From contig NZ_JPOE01000005.1 of NCBI RefSeq assembly GCF_000733775.1, forward strand, positions 372,001 to 436,000: a DNA stretch of 64,000 nt. The letters are read 5' to 3'. Numbering within the stretch: the stretch's first letter is position 1; each line of letters starts with the position of its first letter. Position numbers and translations under genes: made by a program. Shown here one piece after another: positions 10,947-21,770 of the stretch. Source of the stretch: Thiomonas sp. FB-Cd. GTDB taxonomy: Bacteria; Pseudomonadota; Gammaproteobacteria; Burkholderiales; Burkholderiaceae_C. Under the pieces are notes generated by a model, which was not told where the DNA came from, ran no database searches, and was given only the letters and a program-made list of their open reading frames with translations.

Positions 10947-11791
10947 GATGCACTCCAGTCTTGGTGCGCCTGCGTGGCGGCAACCGCCAACGCCGGCGTG
11001 TCGATCGCGATGCGAATCGTACGCACAAAATCGGCTGCAGCCTGCAGGCTCGCCGCGACGGGTTGGTTTTCCATCAACTCGATGATGCGCGAGCCGATCA
11101 CGACGGCATCGGCGCAGGCTGCGACGGCCCGAGCGCTGTCCGCGTCCCGGATGCCAAACCCTACGCCCAGCGGAAGCTGCACATGCGTACGTATGGCCCG
11201 CAACCGCTCGCATACGGCGTGAGCGTCCAAGGTGGCTGCCCCAGTTACGCCCTTGAGCGACACATAGTAGACGTAGCCGCTGGCCAACCCACCGACCTGC
11301 TCCATGCGGTCTTCGGTGGAGGTGGGTGCGAGCAGGAAAATAGGGTCGACTCCCACCGCCCGCATCGCCACGGCAAAGTCAGCTGCCTCTTCGGGCGGAT
11401 AGTCAACCACCAGGACACCGTCCACTCCCGCTTGCGCAGCGTCACGCACGAATGCTGCCACCCCGAAGCGTTCAATGGGGTTCGCATAACCCATGAGCAC
11501 CAAGGGCGTACGGTCGTCCTGCACGCGAAACTCGCGCACCCAACCCAAAACCTGCGCCAAGTTCACACCGCGCGCCAGCGCTCGCTCGCTGGCGCGCTGG
11601 ATGACCGGTCCGTCGGCCATGGGGTCGGAAAATGGGATACCCAGCTCAAGCACATCGGCGCCGGCCGCCACCAAGGCATGCAGCAGCGGCACGGTGGCCT
11701 CGGGAAGAGGGTCGCCTGCTGTCACATAGGGAATCAGCGCCTTACGCCCGGCAGCTGCGAGTTGCGCGAAAGTTGATGCGATGCGGCTCAT
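10943..11791 (-). CDS. trpA: Tryptophan synthase alpha chain
   Basis: Cleaves indole-3-glycerol phosphate to indole and glyceraldehyde-3-phosphate, passing indole to TrpB. The TIM-barrel protein carries [18 protein letters not shown] with the catalytic Glu, [13 protein letters not shown] with the catalytic Asp, and GFGIRD and GSRI in the phosphate-binding region. The start at 11791 overlaps the trpB stop by ATGA. An upstream ATG at 11824 lies inside trpB and is less likely. Its stop overlaps the accD start. Confidence 0.96.
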   Translation of the reverse strand: MSRIASTFAQLAAAGRKALIPYVTAGDPLPEATVPLLHALVAAGADVLELGIPFSDPMADGPVIQRASERALARGVNLAQVLGWVREFRVQDDRTPLVLMGYANPIERFGVAAFVRDAAQAGVDGVLVVDYPPEEAADFAVAMRAVGVDPIFLLAPTSTEDRMEQVGGLASGYVYYVSLKGVTGAATLDAHAVCERLRAIRTHVQLPLGVGFGIRDADSARAVAACADAVVIGSRIIELMENQPVAASLQAAADFVRTIRIAIDTPALAVAATQAHQDWSAS

Positions 11792-13023
11792 CGTGCTGCT
11801 TCCTGACGGCATGATGGCCTGCAAAAGAACTGCGCGCCAGTGAGATCGGCGATGTTGCCAATATCCTTGTCACCGCGGCCAGAAAGATTCACCAGCAAGA
11901 CCTGATCGCTGCGCATTTCAGGCGCCATCTTCATGGCCTGCGCCAGTGCGTGGCTGGATTCGAGCGCAGGGATTATGCCCTCGGTACGACACAACTTATG
12001 GAAAGCCGCCAGCGCCTCCGTATCGGTCACAGCAACATATTCGGCGCGCCCAATGTCCTTCAACCACGCATGCTCGGGACCCACGCCAGGATAGTCGAGC
12101 CCTGCCGATACGGAATGGGTCTCCATAATCTGTCCGCCCGCGTCCTGCAGCAGGTAGGTGCGATTGCCATGCAGCACCCCAGGTGTCCCCGCTGAGAGAG
12201 AAGCTGCATGCCTTCCGGTGGTTAGCCCCTCTCCGCCCGCCTCCACACCAATCAGGCGCACCTTCTCATGTTCGAGATAAGGGTAAAAAATGCCCATGGC
12301 ATTGCTGCCCCCTCCCACGCAGGCCAACACGGCATCGGGCTGACGCCCGATCATCTCGGGCATTTGCAGGATGCACTCGTCGCCGATCACACGCTGGAAA
12401 TCTCGCACCATCATCGGGTACGGATGCGGCCCGGCCACGGTGCCAATGATGTAGAACGTGTTTTCCACGTTGGTCACCCAGTCTCGCAGCGCCTCGTTGA
12501 GTGCATCCTTCAGGGTCCTGGAGCCGCTTTCGACAGGCACCACCTTGGCCCCCAGCAGGTGCATGCGGTAAACGTTCGGCGATTGGCGCTTGACGTCCTC
12601 TGAGCCCATGTACACGACGCATTCCATGCCGTAGCGGGCCGCCACCGTGGCGGATGCCACCCCATGTTGCCCGGCCCCGGTTTCGGCAATAACGCGCGGC
12701 TTGCCCATGCGCTTGGCAAGCATGGCTTGACCGATTGTGTTGTTGATTTTGTGCGCGCCGGTGTGGTTTAGATCTTCGCGCTTGAGGTAGATTTGCGCGC
12801 CGCCCAACTCGCGGCTCAGCCGCTCGGCGTGGTAGATCGGGCTTGGGCGGCCGACGAAATGCTTGAGATCACGCTGGAATTCGGCAATGAATTCAGGATC
12901 AGTGCGGTAATGTTCGTAGGCTTCTTTGAGCTCATCGAGCGCCTTGAACAGAGTTTCAGCGACAAAAGAGCCACCGTAAGGACCGAAGTGGCCACGGGCG
13001 TCAGGGTATGCGTAGTTCAACAT
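11788..13023 (-). CDS. trpB: Tryptophan synthase beta chain
   Basis: PLP enzyme condensing indole and serine to tryptophan. The 411-residue protein has the PLP lysine in [23 protein letters not shown] and the phosphate-binding GGGSNAMG loop. The C-terminus is slightly longer than usual ([13 protein letters not shown]). It is coupled to trpA by a four-base overlap and lies 59 bases after trpF. Confidence 0.97.
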   Translation of the reverse strand: MLNYAYPDARGHFGPYGGSFVAETLFKALDELKEAYEHYRTDPEFIAEFQRDLKHFVGRPSPIYHAERLSRELGGAQIYLKREDLNHTGAHKINNTIGQAMLAKRMGKPRVIAETGAGQHGVASATVAARYGMECVVYMGSEDVKRQSPNVYRMHLLGAKVVPVESGSRTLKDALNEALRDWVTNVENTFYIIGTVAGPHPYPMMVRDFQRVIGDECILQMPEMIGRQPDAVLACVGGGSNAMGIFYPYLEHEKVRLIGVEAGGEGLTTGRHAASLSAGTPGVLHGNRTYLLQDAGGQIMETHSVSAGLDYPGVGPEHAWLKDIGRAEYVAVTDTEALAAFHKLCRTEGIIPALESSHALAQAMKMAPEMRSDQVLLVNLSGRGDKDIGNIADLTGAQFFCRPSCRQEAAR

Positions 13024-13082
13024 TGGGGAATTCGTATGCCGGAACGGGGCGGCTTGCGCCGGAAAGTCGCGCGGAGACGGGT

Positions 13083-13718
13083 TCAGTCCCGCGCGGCAGC
13101 ATCCGCATCGCGAACGGCCGCGACAAAGCGGCGCATGGCTGATGCGTCTTTCATGCCCTTGGACAGCTCGACTCCTGTTGAAACGTCAACCGCCCAAGGC
13201 CTGACCTGCGCAATGGCCTGCCCCACATTTGACGCATGCAACCCACCAGACAAAACGATGGGAAAGTTGGCGCTTTTTGGAATCAGTGACCAATCGAAAA
13301 TCTCACCGCCACCGCCGTAGGCCTCGACATACGCGTCGAGCAACAAAGCTTGGGCATCCGTGAATCGAGCCTTGAAGTTTAACAAATCCAGGCCCGGACG
13401 CATGCGCGCGGCCCGGATGTACGGGTAGGCATAGCGGGAACACTCCGCCGGTTCTTCGTCACCGTGGAATTGCAGCAGACCGGGCCGCACTGCATCCATG
13501 ACGGCGCGAACCTGCGTCTGCTGCGCATTCACGAACAGCGCCACTGTACTGACGAATGGCGGCAGAGCCCGGGCGATGCTCGTCGCCTGGCGCACCGTGA
13601 CACATCGTGGGCTCGGGGGATAGAACACGAGCCCCACCGCATCGGCGCCAGCCTCCGCGGCCGCCAAGGCATCCTCAACGCGGGTGATACCGCAGATCTT
13701 GATTCGGGTGCGATGCAT
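13083..13718 (-). CDS. trpF: Phosphoribosylanthranilate isomerase
   Basis: Amadori isomerase of tryptophan synthesis. The 211-residue TIM barrel begins [16 protein letters not shown], with the catalytic Cys in KICG. It ends with [14 protein letters not shown] and [16 protein letters not shown], the phosphate-binding and product-binding motifs. It follows truA by 24 bases and precedes trpB, giving a truA-trpF-trpB-trpA run typical of this bacterial group. Confidence 0.96.
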   Translation of the reverse strand: MHRTRIKICGITRVEDALAAAEAGADAVGLVFYPPSPRCVTVRQATSIARALPPFVSTVALFVNAQQTQVRAVMDAVRPGLLQFHGDEEPAECSRYAYPYIRAARMRPGLDLLNFKARFTDAQALLLDAYVEAYGGGGEIFDWSLIPKSANFPIVLSGGLHASNVGQAIAQVRPWAVDVSTGVELSKGMKDASAMRRFVAAVRDADAAARD

Positions 13719-13742
13719 GGGGTTCCGTGGAGCTTGGGAAAT

Positions 13743-14528
13743 CTAGGTCACCAGGATGGGCCGGTCGTCAGCGGGCTCTGGCAGCCCCCATTGTGACGGA
13801 TAGCGTGGCCCAAGGAAGTACAGACCATCGGGCATAAAGGTCGGCGCGGCCAAGCTGCGCGTGCGTGAAATCAAAACATGCTGCAACCATTGCGGATCCC
13901 GAGAGCCGCTGCCTACAGCGATCAGGCAACCCATGATATTGCGCACCATATGGTGCAAAAAGGCGTTGGCTTCAAAGTCGACCATCCACATATCGCCCTG
14001 CCGCGCGATATCCACGGCAAGCAGGGTCTTGACGGGGGTTCTCGCTTGGCAGGAGCTGGCACGAAATGCCGAGAAATCATGGGTGCCAAGCAGGAGTGCC
14101 GCGCTGGCGCGCATGGCATCGGCATCGAGTGACAGGTGGGTCCAGCCCACCAGACCCTGAAGCAGCGCGGGACGCACGGCCGCTTGGTGCAAGACGTAAC
14201 GGTAACGCCGCGATTGCGCGGACTTCTGGGCGTGAAATGCGCCTCCGACTTCTTGCGCCCAACGCACCGCGATGTCCGGGGGTAGGAAGGCATTGACCCC
14301 GCGCACCCAGGAAAACGGTTCGCGCACCACAGGGGAGTCGAAATGCACCACTTGCTGCAGCGCATGCACACCAGCGTCCGTGCGGCCCGCACAGGCCACG
14401 CGCAGCGGCGCGCCGATAAAGCGAGCCAGCGCGGCTTCAAGGCGATCCTGCACGGTGTGACCGCTTGGCTGGCTCTGCCACCCAAGATACGACAGGCCCC
14501 GATAGCTTAGCCCGAGGGCAATACGCAT
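13743..14528 (-). CDS. truA: tRNA pseudouridine38-40 synthase
   Basis: Makes pseudouridine at tRNA positions 38-40 in the anticodon stem-loop. The 261-residue protein starts MRIALGLSYRGLSYLGWQ and contains the catalytic aspartate in AGRTDAGVHALQQVVHF, about 60 residues in. FLHHMVRNIMGCLIAVG is the conserved C-terminal motif. The frame is open to 14762, but that extension overlaps fimV and lacks family similarity. Gap to fimV is 37 bases. Confidence 0.95.
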   Translation of the reverse strand: MRIALGLSYRGLSYLGWQSQPSGHTVQDRLEAALARFIGAPLRVACAGRTDAGVHALQQVVHFDSPVVREPFSWVRGVNAFLPPDIAVRWAQEVGGAFHAQKSAQSRRYRYVLHQAAVRPALLQGLVGWTHLSLDADAMRASAALLLGTHDFSAFRASSCQARTPVKTLLAVDIARQGDMWMVDFEANAFLHHMVRNIMGCLIAVGSGSRDPQWLQHVLISRTRSLAAPTFMPDGLYFLGPRYPSQWGLPEPADDRPILVT

Positions 14529-14565
14529 GGGCGCTGCGCCCGCCTCCAACGGCGACACATTGGGG

Positions 14566-17088
14566 TTAGCCGAGTTCGACCAACATCTTCTCGGCCCGCG
14601 CCTTGGCTTCACCGCCGCTTTCGGCGATGATTTCTCGCAGCAGATTGCGAGCCGTATCCAGGTCCCCCATGGCACGGCATTCCGCCACCAGGGCCAAGCG
14701 CGTGTCCAAGTCGTCCGCCGATTCGGGCATTGGCTCGGTGAGTGGCCCGGCGTGCGCGGCATCGCGACTCACTGGCGCAGCAGGTGGTGTTGAGGCACCA
14801 CTAGCCGGGAGATCAAGCGACAGTGACCCAAGGTCAAACTCCAGCGGCTGTCGGCTCGGCGGATGCGCCTCCTCGGGTTCGGCAATGGATGCGCTCGCGT
14901 CCGCCGCATGAAAACTGGAGAAATCGAAATTCAAAGGCGCACCCGGATTTCCAGCCGCGGGCGCTGCAGGTGGCGCGCTCACCGGATCCGAGGCCCGGAC
15001 GGGAGCAGCCGTTGCATCCACCCTCGGTGCCGTCGCGGATGATCCGACGAGGTCGAGATTGAGGTCCAGGCCAGAACCCTCGGGCTTGGCGCTCCCGGAG
15101 GCCGCGGAACCCATGATCGACGGCAGGCTGGTGAGCAACTCGGTGGCTGGCTGCGTCGCCGGTGATGTCAACCCTGACGACCCCGTAGGCGCAAAATCGC
15201 TCGCCGGTATTGTGGATTGAGCGTTGACGGTGCTCGGGGGCATCGTACTGTGATACAAGGGGTTGACCGGATCGAGATTGCGCCCGAGGTCTTGCGCCTT
15301 CTTCCAGTCGGGCCCGACGCCTTCAGTGAGCGCAAACACCTCAGCAGCCGTCATCTCGAAGGATCTCACATCCTTGCGTTTGGCGTAGATCTCCAGAAGC
15401 TTCAACCGGGCAGCGCTGCGATCCGGATGGTTTTTCAACGATTCCTTGAGAATTTCCTCTGCTTGCAGATCTCGCCCATAGGCCAGATACACATCGGCTT
15501 CGGCCACTGGATCCACGTCGCTGCTGTCGAGCTGGCTGGGCGAGTAGGCAACCGATGACCCCAGGGTGCTGTTGCGCGTGTCGACTCGCTCACCCCCAGT
15601 ACCCCCAAAAAAGCTGTCTGCCGCACTCAGCCGACTGTCAAACACGGAGCTATCCCGCTGCGGTCTGGACTGCGCCCGGCGGCGCAGGAAAACCCCTGCC
15701 GCAAGCAACAGGGCAATGACCACTGCAGCCGGCGCGAACAGAGGATTGGCAAGAAGACTGGCAAGCCAGCCCCGCTCCGATCCGCTCGGCTGCTTGGCCG
15801 CCGGCCTGGGGGCCGCGATCGTCGGCGGAACTTGCAGTGCCGGCTTCGACACCGAGGCCACAGGTTTGGGCGTCGACGCAGGCGCAGCCCCGGAAAGGGC
15901 TGCAGGAACCTTCGCAGCGGGCGCCGATGCGGCAGCGGCTGCGGTTGGGGAGCTCGTTGCCGCCGCCTTCACAGCTGCGCTGGCGCTTGCCGCGAGTTGA
16001 GACAGCGCTGCGACGTTGGCCTTGGCCTCGCTCAGCTTCTTCGCAGTGGCTTCGGCTTGCCTTTGCGCTGCAATCAGGTTCGCCTGGGCCGCGAGGCCCT
16101 GAGCGGCACCGACTTTGGCCTGTCCCAATTTGAGTTGCGACTTGGGCATGGACGCCGCTGGTGTCGGCTCCTGCACTTCGGCCTGAATCTTGCCACTCGC
16201 CTGACGGGCGTTCGACTCCGCCTTGGGCGCGGCTTGTCCCGTCATTTCTGCCAGCCTGCGCCGATAGGCCTCAAAACTGCGGCTCTGGGCGATGATCACC
16301 TGTTGCGCCTGCTTCTGCGGAACGCTCTGTGCATCCTCGGCGCTCGGAATGCGCAGGACGGCACCCGCCCGCAGCAGATTCATATTGCGGTCGATGAAGG
16401 CACCGCTGTTGGCCCGGTAAAGCGCGGTGAGCATTTGGTCGAGTGACACCGTTTCGATACCCAGCCCGCGAGCGATGCTCGATAGCGTGTCACCCTTGCG
16501 CACCGTGTAGGTACGCTGCGCGGCGGGCGGCACAGCCGAAGCCGCCGCTGGTGCAGCCGTGGCCGGCTGCGCCAACCCCTCAGAGACCTGCGGCCCCGCC
16601 TGAGGCGCAATGGAGGTGGCAGGCTGCGGCTCCTGAAAATTCGGCGGGTCGAACAGCAGCGTGTAATCGCGCGTCAACTCGCCGTTGGCCCAATACGCGC
16701 GCAACAGCACATCAACGAAGGCGTCCTGGACCGGACGGGAACTGGTCAGACGCAAATAGGGCTGCCCGTCGGGCCTGCGCTCCAGCGTGACGGTGACGTC
16801 GGGCAGGATGCTGCTGTAGTTCAGATTTCGCGACTGAAAGGCCGACGCCGGCGCCACGCCCACCTTGAGCGAGGAGGCTTCGTCAGCCGTAATCTGGGTG
16901 ATGTCAATGTCGGCGCGCAGGGGTTGACCCAACGCGGATTTGACCGTTGCATGGCCCAAGCCAAACGCATAGGCCTGCGAGATTGCCCCTGGCAAGGCCG
17001 CCAAACATACCAGGCCCACTGTTTGACGCCAATTGGCCACTTTGAACCCCCTGATTTGAGCTTTGGCTTTGTTCACGGCAGACTGCAT
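14566..17088 (-). CDS. fimV: FimV-like LysM/TPR pole-organising protein
   Basis: Large (840 residues) inner-membrane protein. It has an N-terminal export signal (WRQTVGLVCLAALPGAISQAYA), then the FimV N-terminal domain (FGLGHATVKSALGQPLRADI). A LysM peptidoglycan-binding repeat follows (YTVRKGDTLSSIARGLGIET). A long Ala/Pro/Lys-rich stretch with coiled-coil character leads to a membrane helix (LFAPAAVVIALLLAAGVFL). An acidic cytoplasmic region ends in the conserved FimV tail (LDTARNLLREIIAESGGEAK). FimV proteins organise type IV pili and cell-pole factors. The in-frame start at 17142 is an alternative. Confidence 0.9.
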   Translation of the reverse strand: MQSAVNKAKAQIRGFKVANWRQTVGLVCLAALPGAISQAYAFGLGHATVKSALGQPLRADIDITQITADEASSLKVGVAPASAFQSRNLNYSSILPDVTVTLERRPDGQPYLRLTSSRPVQDAFVDVLLRAYWANGELTRDYTLLFDPPNFQEPQPATSIAPQAGPQVSEGLAQPATAAPAAASAVPPAAQRTYTVRKGDTLSSIARGLGIETVSLDQMLTALYRANSGAFIDRNMNLLRAGAVLRIPSAEDAQSVPQKQAQQVIIAQSRSFEAYRRRLAEMTGQAAPKAESNARQASGKIQAEVQEPTPAASMPKSQLKLGQAKVGAAQGLAAQANLIAAQRQAEATAKKLSEAKANVAALSQLAASASAAVKAAATSSPTAAAAASAPAAKVPAALSGAAPASTPKPVASVSKPALQVPPTIAAPRPAAKQPSGSERGWLASLLANPLFAPAAVVIALLLAAGVFLRRRAQSRPQRDSSVFDSRLSAADSFFGGTGGERVDTRNSTLGSSVAYSPSQLDSSDVDPVAEADVYLAYGRDLQAEEILKESLKNHPDRSAARLKLLEIYAKRKDVRSFEMTAAEVFALTEGVGPDWKKAQDLGRNLDPVNPLYHSTMPPSTVNAQSTIPASDFAPTGSSGLTSPATQPATELLTSLPSIMGSAASGSAKPEGSGLDLNLDLVGSSATAPRVDATAAPVRASDPVSAPPAAPAAGNPGAPLNFDFSSFHAADASASIAEPEEAHPPSRQPLEFDLGSLSLDLPASGASTPPAAPVSRDAAHAGPLTEPMPESADDLDTRLALVAECRAMGDLDTARNLLREIIAESGGEAKARAEKMLVELG

Positions 17089-17247
17089 TTTGATCGTTAA
17101 ATCAACATAGCATCCGCTAGTTAGCCTGACAAGCTCGGCCAATCGCTGAACATGCCAAACGGCCTGAATTGTCGCGTTGAGGCCATATCGGAGGCTTCGC
17201 GGCGTGCCGTTGGCCCCTTCGCAGGTGAGGCCTGGAGGTGCGCCGGG

Positions 17248-18372
17248 TCAGGCCCCAAGGAGGATACGCAACATGCGGCGCAGTGGTTCCGCTGCACCCC
17301 ATAAGAGCTGGTCACCGACCGTAAACGCGCCCAGGTACTGCGTGCCCATCGCAAGCTTGCGCAGCCGCCCGACGGGAATGGAAAGGGTGCCCGTTACGGC
17401 CACCGGAGTCAACTCCCGGATGCTGGCCTCGCGTGTATTGGGCACAACCTTCACCCAGGGATTGTCGCTGGCGATGATGGCCTCGATCTCAGTGAGCGGC
17501 ACGTCGCGCTTGAGTTTGAACATGAGCGCTTGACTGTGGCAGCGCATGGCACCGATGCGCACGCACAAACCGTCCACCGGGATGGCTGCGCTGCCGGCAT
17601 GCCCAAGTATCTTGTTGGTTTCGGCACCGCCCTTCCATTCCTCGCGCGACATCCCGTTGCCGAGATCCTTGTCGATCCATGGAATCAAGCTACCGGCCAG
17701 CGGCACCTCGAAGTGGCGGCTGGCATCGGGCGGCAGTGCACGCTGGGTGGCGATGACATCGCGGTCAATGTCCAGGATCGCGGAAGCCGGATCGTCGAGC
17801 ATCGGCCTCACAGCAGCGTTCAGGGTGCCAAACTGGGCAAGCAGCTCACGCATGTGCTGCGCTCCCCCTCCAGACGCCGCCTGGTAGGTCATGCTGCTCA
17901 TCCACTCCACGAGGCCAGCCTTGAACAGCGCGCCCACGCCCATGAGCATGCAGCTCACGGTGCAGTTTCCCCCAATCCAGTTCTTGCCGCCACGAGCAAG
18001 CGCGGCGTCGATGACCAAGCGGTTGACAGGGTCCAGAATGATGACCGCGTCATCGCGCATGCGTAAGGTGGAGGCCGCGTCGATCCAGTGCCCGCCCCAC
18101 CCGCTGCCCCGCAGTTTGTCAAACACTGCGCTGGTGTAATCGCCACCTTGGGCCGTCACGATGATGTCGCAGGCACGTAACGCCTCCAGGTCATACGCGT
18201 CTTGCAGCGGGATGCTCGTCGAGGCCCAGTCCGGGGCACGCCCACCAGCATTGCTCGTCGAGAAAAATACGGGATCAATGTGGGCGAAATCACCCTCTTC
18301 GCGCATGCGCAGCATGAGCACGGACCCCACCATCCCGCGCCAGCCGATCAGTCCTACTCGCTTGTTTGCCAT
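17248..18372 (-). CDS. asd: Aspartate-semialdehyde dehydrogenase
   Basis: Reduces aspartyl phosphate to aspartate semialdehyde, the branch point to lysine/peptidoglycan, methionine and threonine. The 374-residue protein starts with a Rossmann motif ([16 protein letters not shown]). The catalytic cysteine is in [14 protein letters not shown] near residue 135 and the substrate region is [10 protein letters not shown]. The length and GWRGMVGS motif match the Gram-negative Asd type. It follows leuB by 35 bases. Confidence 0.95.
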   Translation of the reverse strand: MANKRVGLIGWRGMVGSVLMLRMREEGDFAHIDPVFFSTSNAGGRAPDWASTSIPLQDAYDLEALRACDIIVTAQGGDYTSAVFDKLRGSGWGGHWIDAASTLRMRDDAVIILDPVNRLVIDAALARGGKNWIGGNCTVSCMLMGVGALFKAGLVEWMSSMTYQAASGGGAQHMRELLAQFGTLNAAVRPMLDDPASAILDIDRDVIATQRALPPDASRHFEVPLAGSLIPWIDKDLGNGMSREEWKGGAETNKILGHAGSAAIPVDGLCVRIGAMRCHSQALMFKLKRDVPLTEIEAIIASDNPWVKVVPNTREASIRELTPVAVTGTLSIPVGRLRKLAMGTQYLGAFTVGDQLLWGAAEPLRRMLRILLGA

Positions 18373-18407
18373 CTTCTTGCATCCGATTTGGATCTATTCA
18401 TGGTGGG

Positions 18408-19502
18408 TCAGCCCAGGGCTGCCACCACTGCGTCGCCCATCGCCGCCGTACCTACGGTGCGCGTACCCGGCTCCGCAATGTCGGCCGTACGCATACCCTG
18501 CCGCAACACGGTCTGGACCGCCCTTTCGATGCGGGTCGCCGCCTCGGGCTCTCCAAGCGAGTAGCGCAGCATCATCGCTGCGCTCAGGATGGTGGCCAAA
18601 GGATTGGCCACCCCTTTTCCTGCGATGTCGGGCGCCGAACCGTGTGAGGGTTCGTACAAGCCGCGCCTTTCAGCATTCAGCGAGGCCGATGGGAGCATGC
18701 CAATGGAGCCCGTGAGCATTGCGGCCTCGTCGCTCAAGATGTCACCAAACATGTTCCCGGTCACGATCACATCGAACTTCTTCGGTTCGCGCACGAGCTG
18801 CATCGCTGCATTGTCCACGTACATATGCTCAAGCTGGACATCAGGGTACTGCGCGTGCACTTCAGTGACGACGTCCTTCCAGAACTGAAAGGTCTCCAGC
18901 ACGTTGGCCTTGTCCACGCTTGTGACTTTCCCCGGGTGGCCGGCTGCCTTGCGAGCACGCGCCGCCTGGAAGGCCACCTCGGCAATACGCTCAATCTCCG
19001 GGCGACTGTAACGCATCGTGTCGAACGCCTCGTCGGCTCCCTGGAAAGCGCCATCGGGGCTTTTGCGCCTGCCGCGGGGCTGGCCGAAATAGATATCGCC
19101 GGTCAGCTCGCGCACGATGAGGATGTCGAGCCCGGCCACGATCTCGGGCTTCAGGCTCGATGCGCTTGCCAGCTCCGCGTACAACAGGGCCGGGCGCAGA
19201 TTGGCGAACAGCCCCAGGTTCTTGCGCAGGCCCAGAATGGCCTGTTCGGGGCGAAGGTGGCGATCCAGCGTGTCGAAGCGCGGGTCCCCCACGGCACCGA
19301 AGAGCACGGCGTCCGCCGCCTTCGCCAGTTTCAGCGTGGCCTCTGGGAGCGGGCTGCCATGGCTGGCGTAGGCGTTGCCACCAACCGCACCCCACTCGAG
19401 CGTCAAGCGCAGTCCATCGGCTTCGAGCCGTTGGAGTACTTTGACGGCCTCGGCGACGATCTCCGGGCCGATCCCGTCACCGGGAAGAACAGCGATTTTC
19501 AT
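18408..19502 (-). CDS. leuB: 3-isopropylmalate dehydrogenase
   Basis: NAD-dependent oxidative decarboxylation of 3-isopropylmalate in leucine synthesis. The protein begins [20 protein letters not shown] and carries [14 protein letters not shown], the metal-binding segment [20 protein letters not shown], and [15 protein letters not shown]. An ATG at 19508 two codons upstream is equally possible. The longer frame to 19568 overlaps leuD and is unlikely. Confidence 0.95.
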   Translation of the reverse strand: MKIAVLPGDGIGPEIVAEAVKVLQRLEADGLRLTLEWGAVGGNAYASHGSPLPEATLKLAKAADAVLFGAVGDPRFDTLDRHLRPEQAILGLRKNLGLFANLRPALLYAELASASSLKPEIVAGLDILIVRELTGDIYFGQPRGRRKSPDGAFQGADEAFDTMRYSRPEIERIAEVAFQAARARKAAGHPGKVTSVDKANVLETFQFWKDVVTEVHAQYPDVQLEHMYVDNAAMQLVREPKKFDVIVTGNMFGDILSDEAAMLTGSIGMLPSASLNAERRGLYEPSHGSAPDIAGKGVANPLATILSAAMMLRYSLGEPEAATRIERAVQTVLRQGMRTADIAEPGTRTVGTAAMGDAVVAALG

Positions 19503-19515
19503 GGGCATGGACGAG

Positions 19516-20163
19516 TCACAGGATACGGTGAGCGAGCCAAGGCATGCGCGCGATACGCTCGGCCTCAAAAACGCGAATCTTGTCGGCCTTTTGAAGCGTC
19601 AGGCCAATCTCATCGAGGCCTCCGACGAGGCAATGCTTGCGGAAGTCCGTGATGTCAAAAGGCAGCTCGCTGCCGTCGGGCTTGATGACCCGCTGACGCG
19701 GCAGATCCACGGTCAGTTGGTAACCAACGAAGGCGTAGACCTCGTCAAACATCCGTGCCACCTCGTGCTCCGGCAGCACGATGGGCAACAGTCCGGTCTT
19801 GAAGCTGTTGTTGAAGAAGATGTCCGCGAAACTTGGCGCGATGACCGCTCGAATCCCGTATTGTTCGATTGCCCAAGGCGCATGCTCGCGCGATGATCCA
19901 CAGCCAAAGTTCTTGCGCGCAAGCATGATGCTCGCGCCCTGGTAGCGAGGTTGGTTGAGCACGAAATCCGGATTCGGCTTGCGGCTTCCGGGATCCTGCC
20001 CAGGTTCACCATGATCAAGATAGCGCCACTCGTCAAATAGATTCGGCCCGAAACCGGTGCGCCGGATGGACTTCAGGAACTGCTTCGGGATGATGGCATC
20101 GGTATCGACATTTTCACGGTCGATCGGCACGACCAACCCCTGGTGGACGGTAAATGCTTGCAT
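19516..20163 (-). CDS. leuD: 3-isopropylmalate dehydratase small subunit
   Basis: Swivelling small subunit of the LeuCD isomerase. The 215 residues contain [16 protein letters not shown], the substrate loop [21 protein letters not shown], and [20 protein letters not shown]. It lies 72 bases after leuC, a gap that holds no entericidin-like gene, and 13 bases before leuB. Confidence 0.96.
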   Translation of the reverse strand: MQAFTVHQGLVVPIDRENVDTDAIIPKQFLKSIRRTGFGPNLFDEWRYLDHGEPGQDPGSRKPNPDFVLNQPRYQGASIMLARKNFGCGSSREHAPWAIEQYGIRAVIAPSFADIFFNNSFKTGLLPIVLPEHEVARMFDEVYAFVGYQLTVDLPRQRVIKPDGSELPFDITDFRKHCLVGGLDEIGLTLQKADKIRVFEAERIARMPWLAHRIL

Positions 20164-20235
20164 AAACGGCTCGGTGTTCGGTGGACTGGGGTGTTGTGAT
20201 GCAAGGAACGCTGGTGCGTGCGGCCGCTCCGGTCA

Positions 20236-21636
20236 TCAGACGCCACGGACGTCCACAAAGTGGCCAGCGATGGCGGCTGCAGCAGCCATGGCAGGACTCA
20301 CGAGGTGCGTGCGCCCTCCCTGACCCTGCCTGCCTTCGAAATTTCGGTTCGACGTCGAAGCGCAACGCTCACCAGGCTCGAGGCGATCGGCGTTCATGGC
20401 CAGGCACATCGAGCAACCGGGTTCGCGCCACTCGAAGCCAGCGGCCTTGAAAACCTTGTCCAGCCCCTCGCGCTCGGCCTGTGCCTTCACCAATCCAGAC
20501 CCTGGCACAGCCAGTGCTAGCTTGATGTTGCCGGCCACGCGCTTGCCCACCAGCACGCGCGCCGCGTCACGCAGGTCTTCAATGCGTGAGTTGGTGCATG
20601 AACCGATGAACACCTTATCAACGTAGACATCCGCCAGCGGCTTTCCGGGCTCGAGGTTCATGTAGTGAAGGGCGCGTTCCATCGCCGCGCGCTTGACGGG
20701 ATCCCTTTCTTTGTCGGGATCGGGCACGCATTCGTCGATACCAGCCACCATCTCCGGGGACGTGCCCCAAGTCACCTGGGGTCTGATACGGGAAGCATCA
20801 ATCTCGACCACAAAGTCAAACTTGGCATCCGGATCGGAATGCAGAGTGCGCCAGTAGCCCTCGGCCTGTACCCACTCGACCTCGGTGGGAGCGAAGGGTC
20901 GTCCCTTGATGAAGCGCAGTGTCGTGTCATCGACGGCCACCAGTCCGGCCCGCGCACCCGCCTCGATGGCCATATTGCACAAGGTCATCCGGCCTTCCAT
21001 GCTGAGATTGCGTACAACCGGTCCGCCGAACTCAATCGTCGTTCCCGTACCGCCGGCAGTCCCTATGGTTCTGATGATGGCCAGCGCCACATCCTTGGCT
21101 GTGCAGCCCGCTTGCAATTGGCCGCCAACGCGCACCAGCATGTTCTTCATCTTTCGCGCCAGCAAGGTCTGGGTGGCCAAAACATGCTCAACTTCGCTGG
21201 TGCCAATGCCAAAGGCCAGTGCGCCGAAAGCCCCGTGCGTACTCGTGTGCGAATCACCGCAGACCACGGTCATGCCGGGCAGGGTCGCCCCTTGCTCAGG
21301 GCCAATGACATGGACGATACCCTGACGGCGGTCGTTCATCTTGAACTGGGTGATTCCCAGCCCGTCGCAATATTTGTCCAGCGTGTCCACCTGCAGACGC
21401 GAGACGGGGTCGGCGATGCCGGCCGAGCGGTCCGTTGTCGGCACGTTATGATCGGACACCGCCAGGTTGGCGCTGACGCGCCACACTTTACGGTGGGCCA
21501 GCTCCAGGCCCTCGAAGGCTTGGGGGCTGGTGACTTCGTGCACCAGGTGCCGGTCGATGTACAAAAGCGCCGTGCCGTCGGATTCGACGTCGACCACATG
21601 TTCATCCCAGAGTTTGTCGTAAAGCGTACGTGCCAT
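20236..21636 (-). CDS. leuC: 3-isopropylmalate dehydratase large subunit
   Basis: Large aconitase-fold subunit with a [4Fe-4S] cluster that isomerises 2- and 3-isopropylmalate. Cluster cysteines are visible in [13 protein letters not shown] and in [13 protein letters not shown] near the C-terminus. [16 protein letters not shown] is the conserved substrate-site stretch. The start at 21636 ([15 protein letters not shown]) fits the family; the frame continues to 21684. It is the first gene of leuC-leuD-leuB-asd. Confidence 0.96.
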   Translation of the reverse strand: MARTLYDKLWDEHVVDVESDGTALLYIDRHLVHEVTSPQAFEGLELAHRKVWRVSANLAVSDHNVPTTDRSAGIADPVSRLQVDTLDKYCDGLGITQFKMNDRRQGIVHVIGPEQGATLPGMTVVCGDSHTSTHGAFGALAFGIGTSEVEHVLATQTLLARKMKNMLVRVGGQLQAGCTAKDVALAIIRTIGTAGGTGTTIEFGGPVVRNLSMEGRMTLCNMAIEAGARAGLVAVDDTTLRFIKGRPFAPTEVEWVQAEGYWRTLHSDPDAKFDFVVEIDASRIRPQVTWGTSPEMVAGIDECVPDPDKERDPVKRAAMERALHYMNLEPGKPLADVYVDKVFIGSCTNSRIEDLRDAARVLVGKRVAGNIKLALAVPGSGLVKAQAEREGLDKVFKAAGFEWREPGCSMCLAMNADRLEPGERCASTSNRNFEGRQGQGGRTHLVSPAMAAAAAIAGHFVDVRGV

Positions 21637-21727
21637 CAGCGCTCCAAAGGCTTGCGAAGGCAGAAGGCCCAAACGCGAACCCATGCCAAAATTGGTGCCA
21701 AACGTTAATGTTAAGGCCGCCGGCGAG

Positions 21728-21752
21728 AAAAAACCCGGCCGCAGCCGGGCTC
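21728..21752 (-). terminator. Intrinsic terminator after gltA
   Basis: Read on the minus strand, a six-base-pair stem (CCCGGC with GCCGGG) is followed by six U residues. It lies just beyond the gltA stop and upstream of leuC, so it separates the sdh-gltA unit from the leucine operon. Confidence 0.85.
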
Positions 21753-21770
21753 AGTGCAGGGAGGATCGAC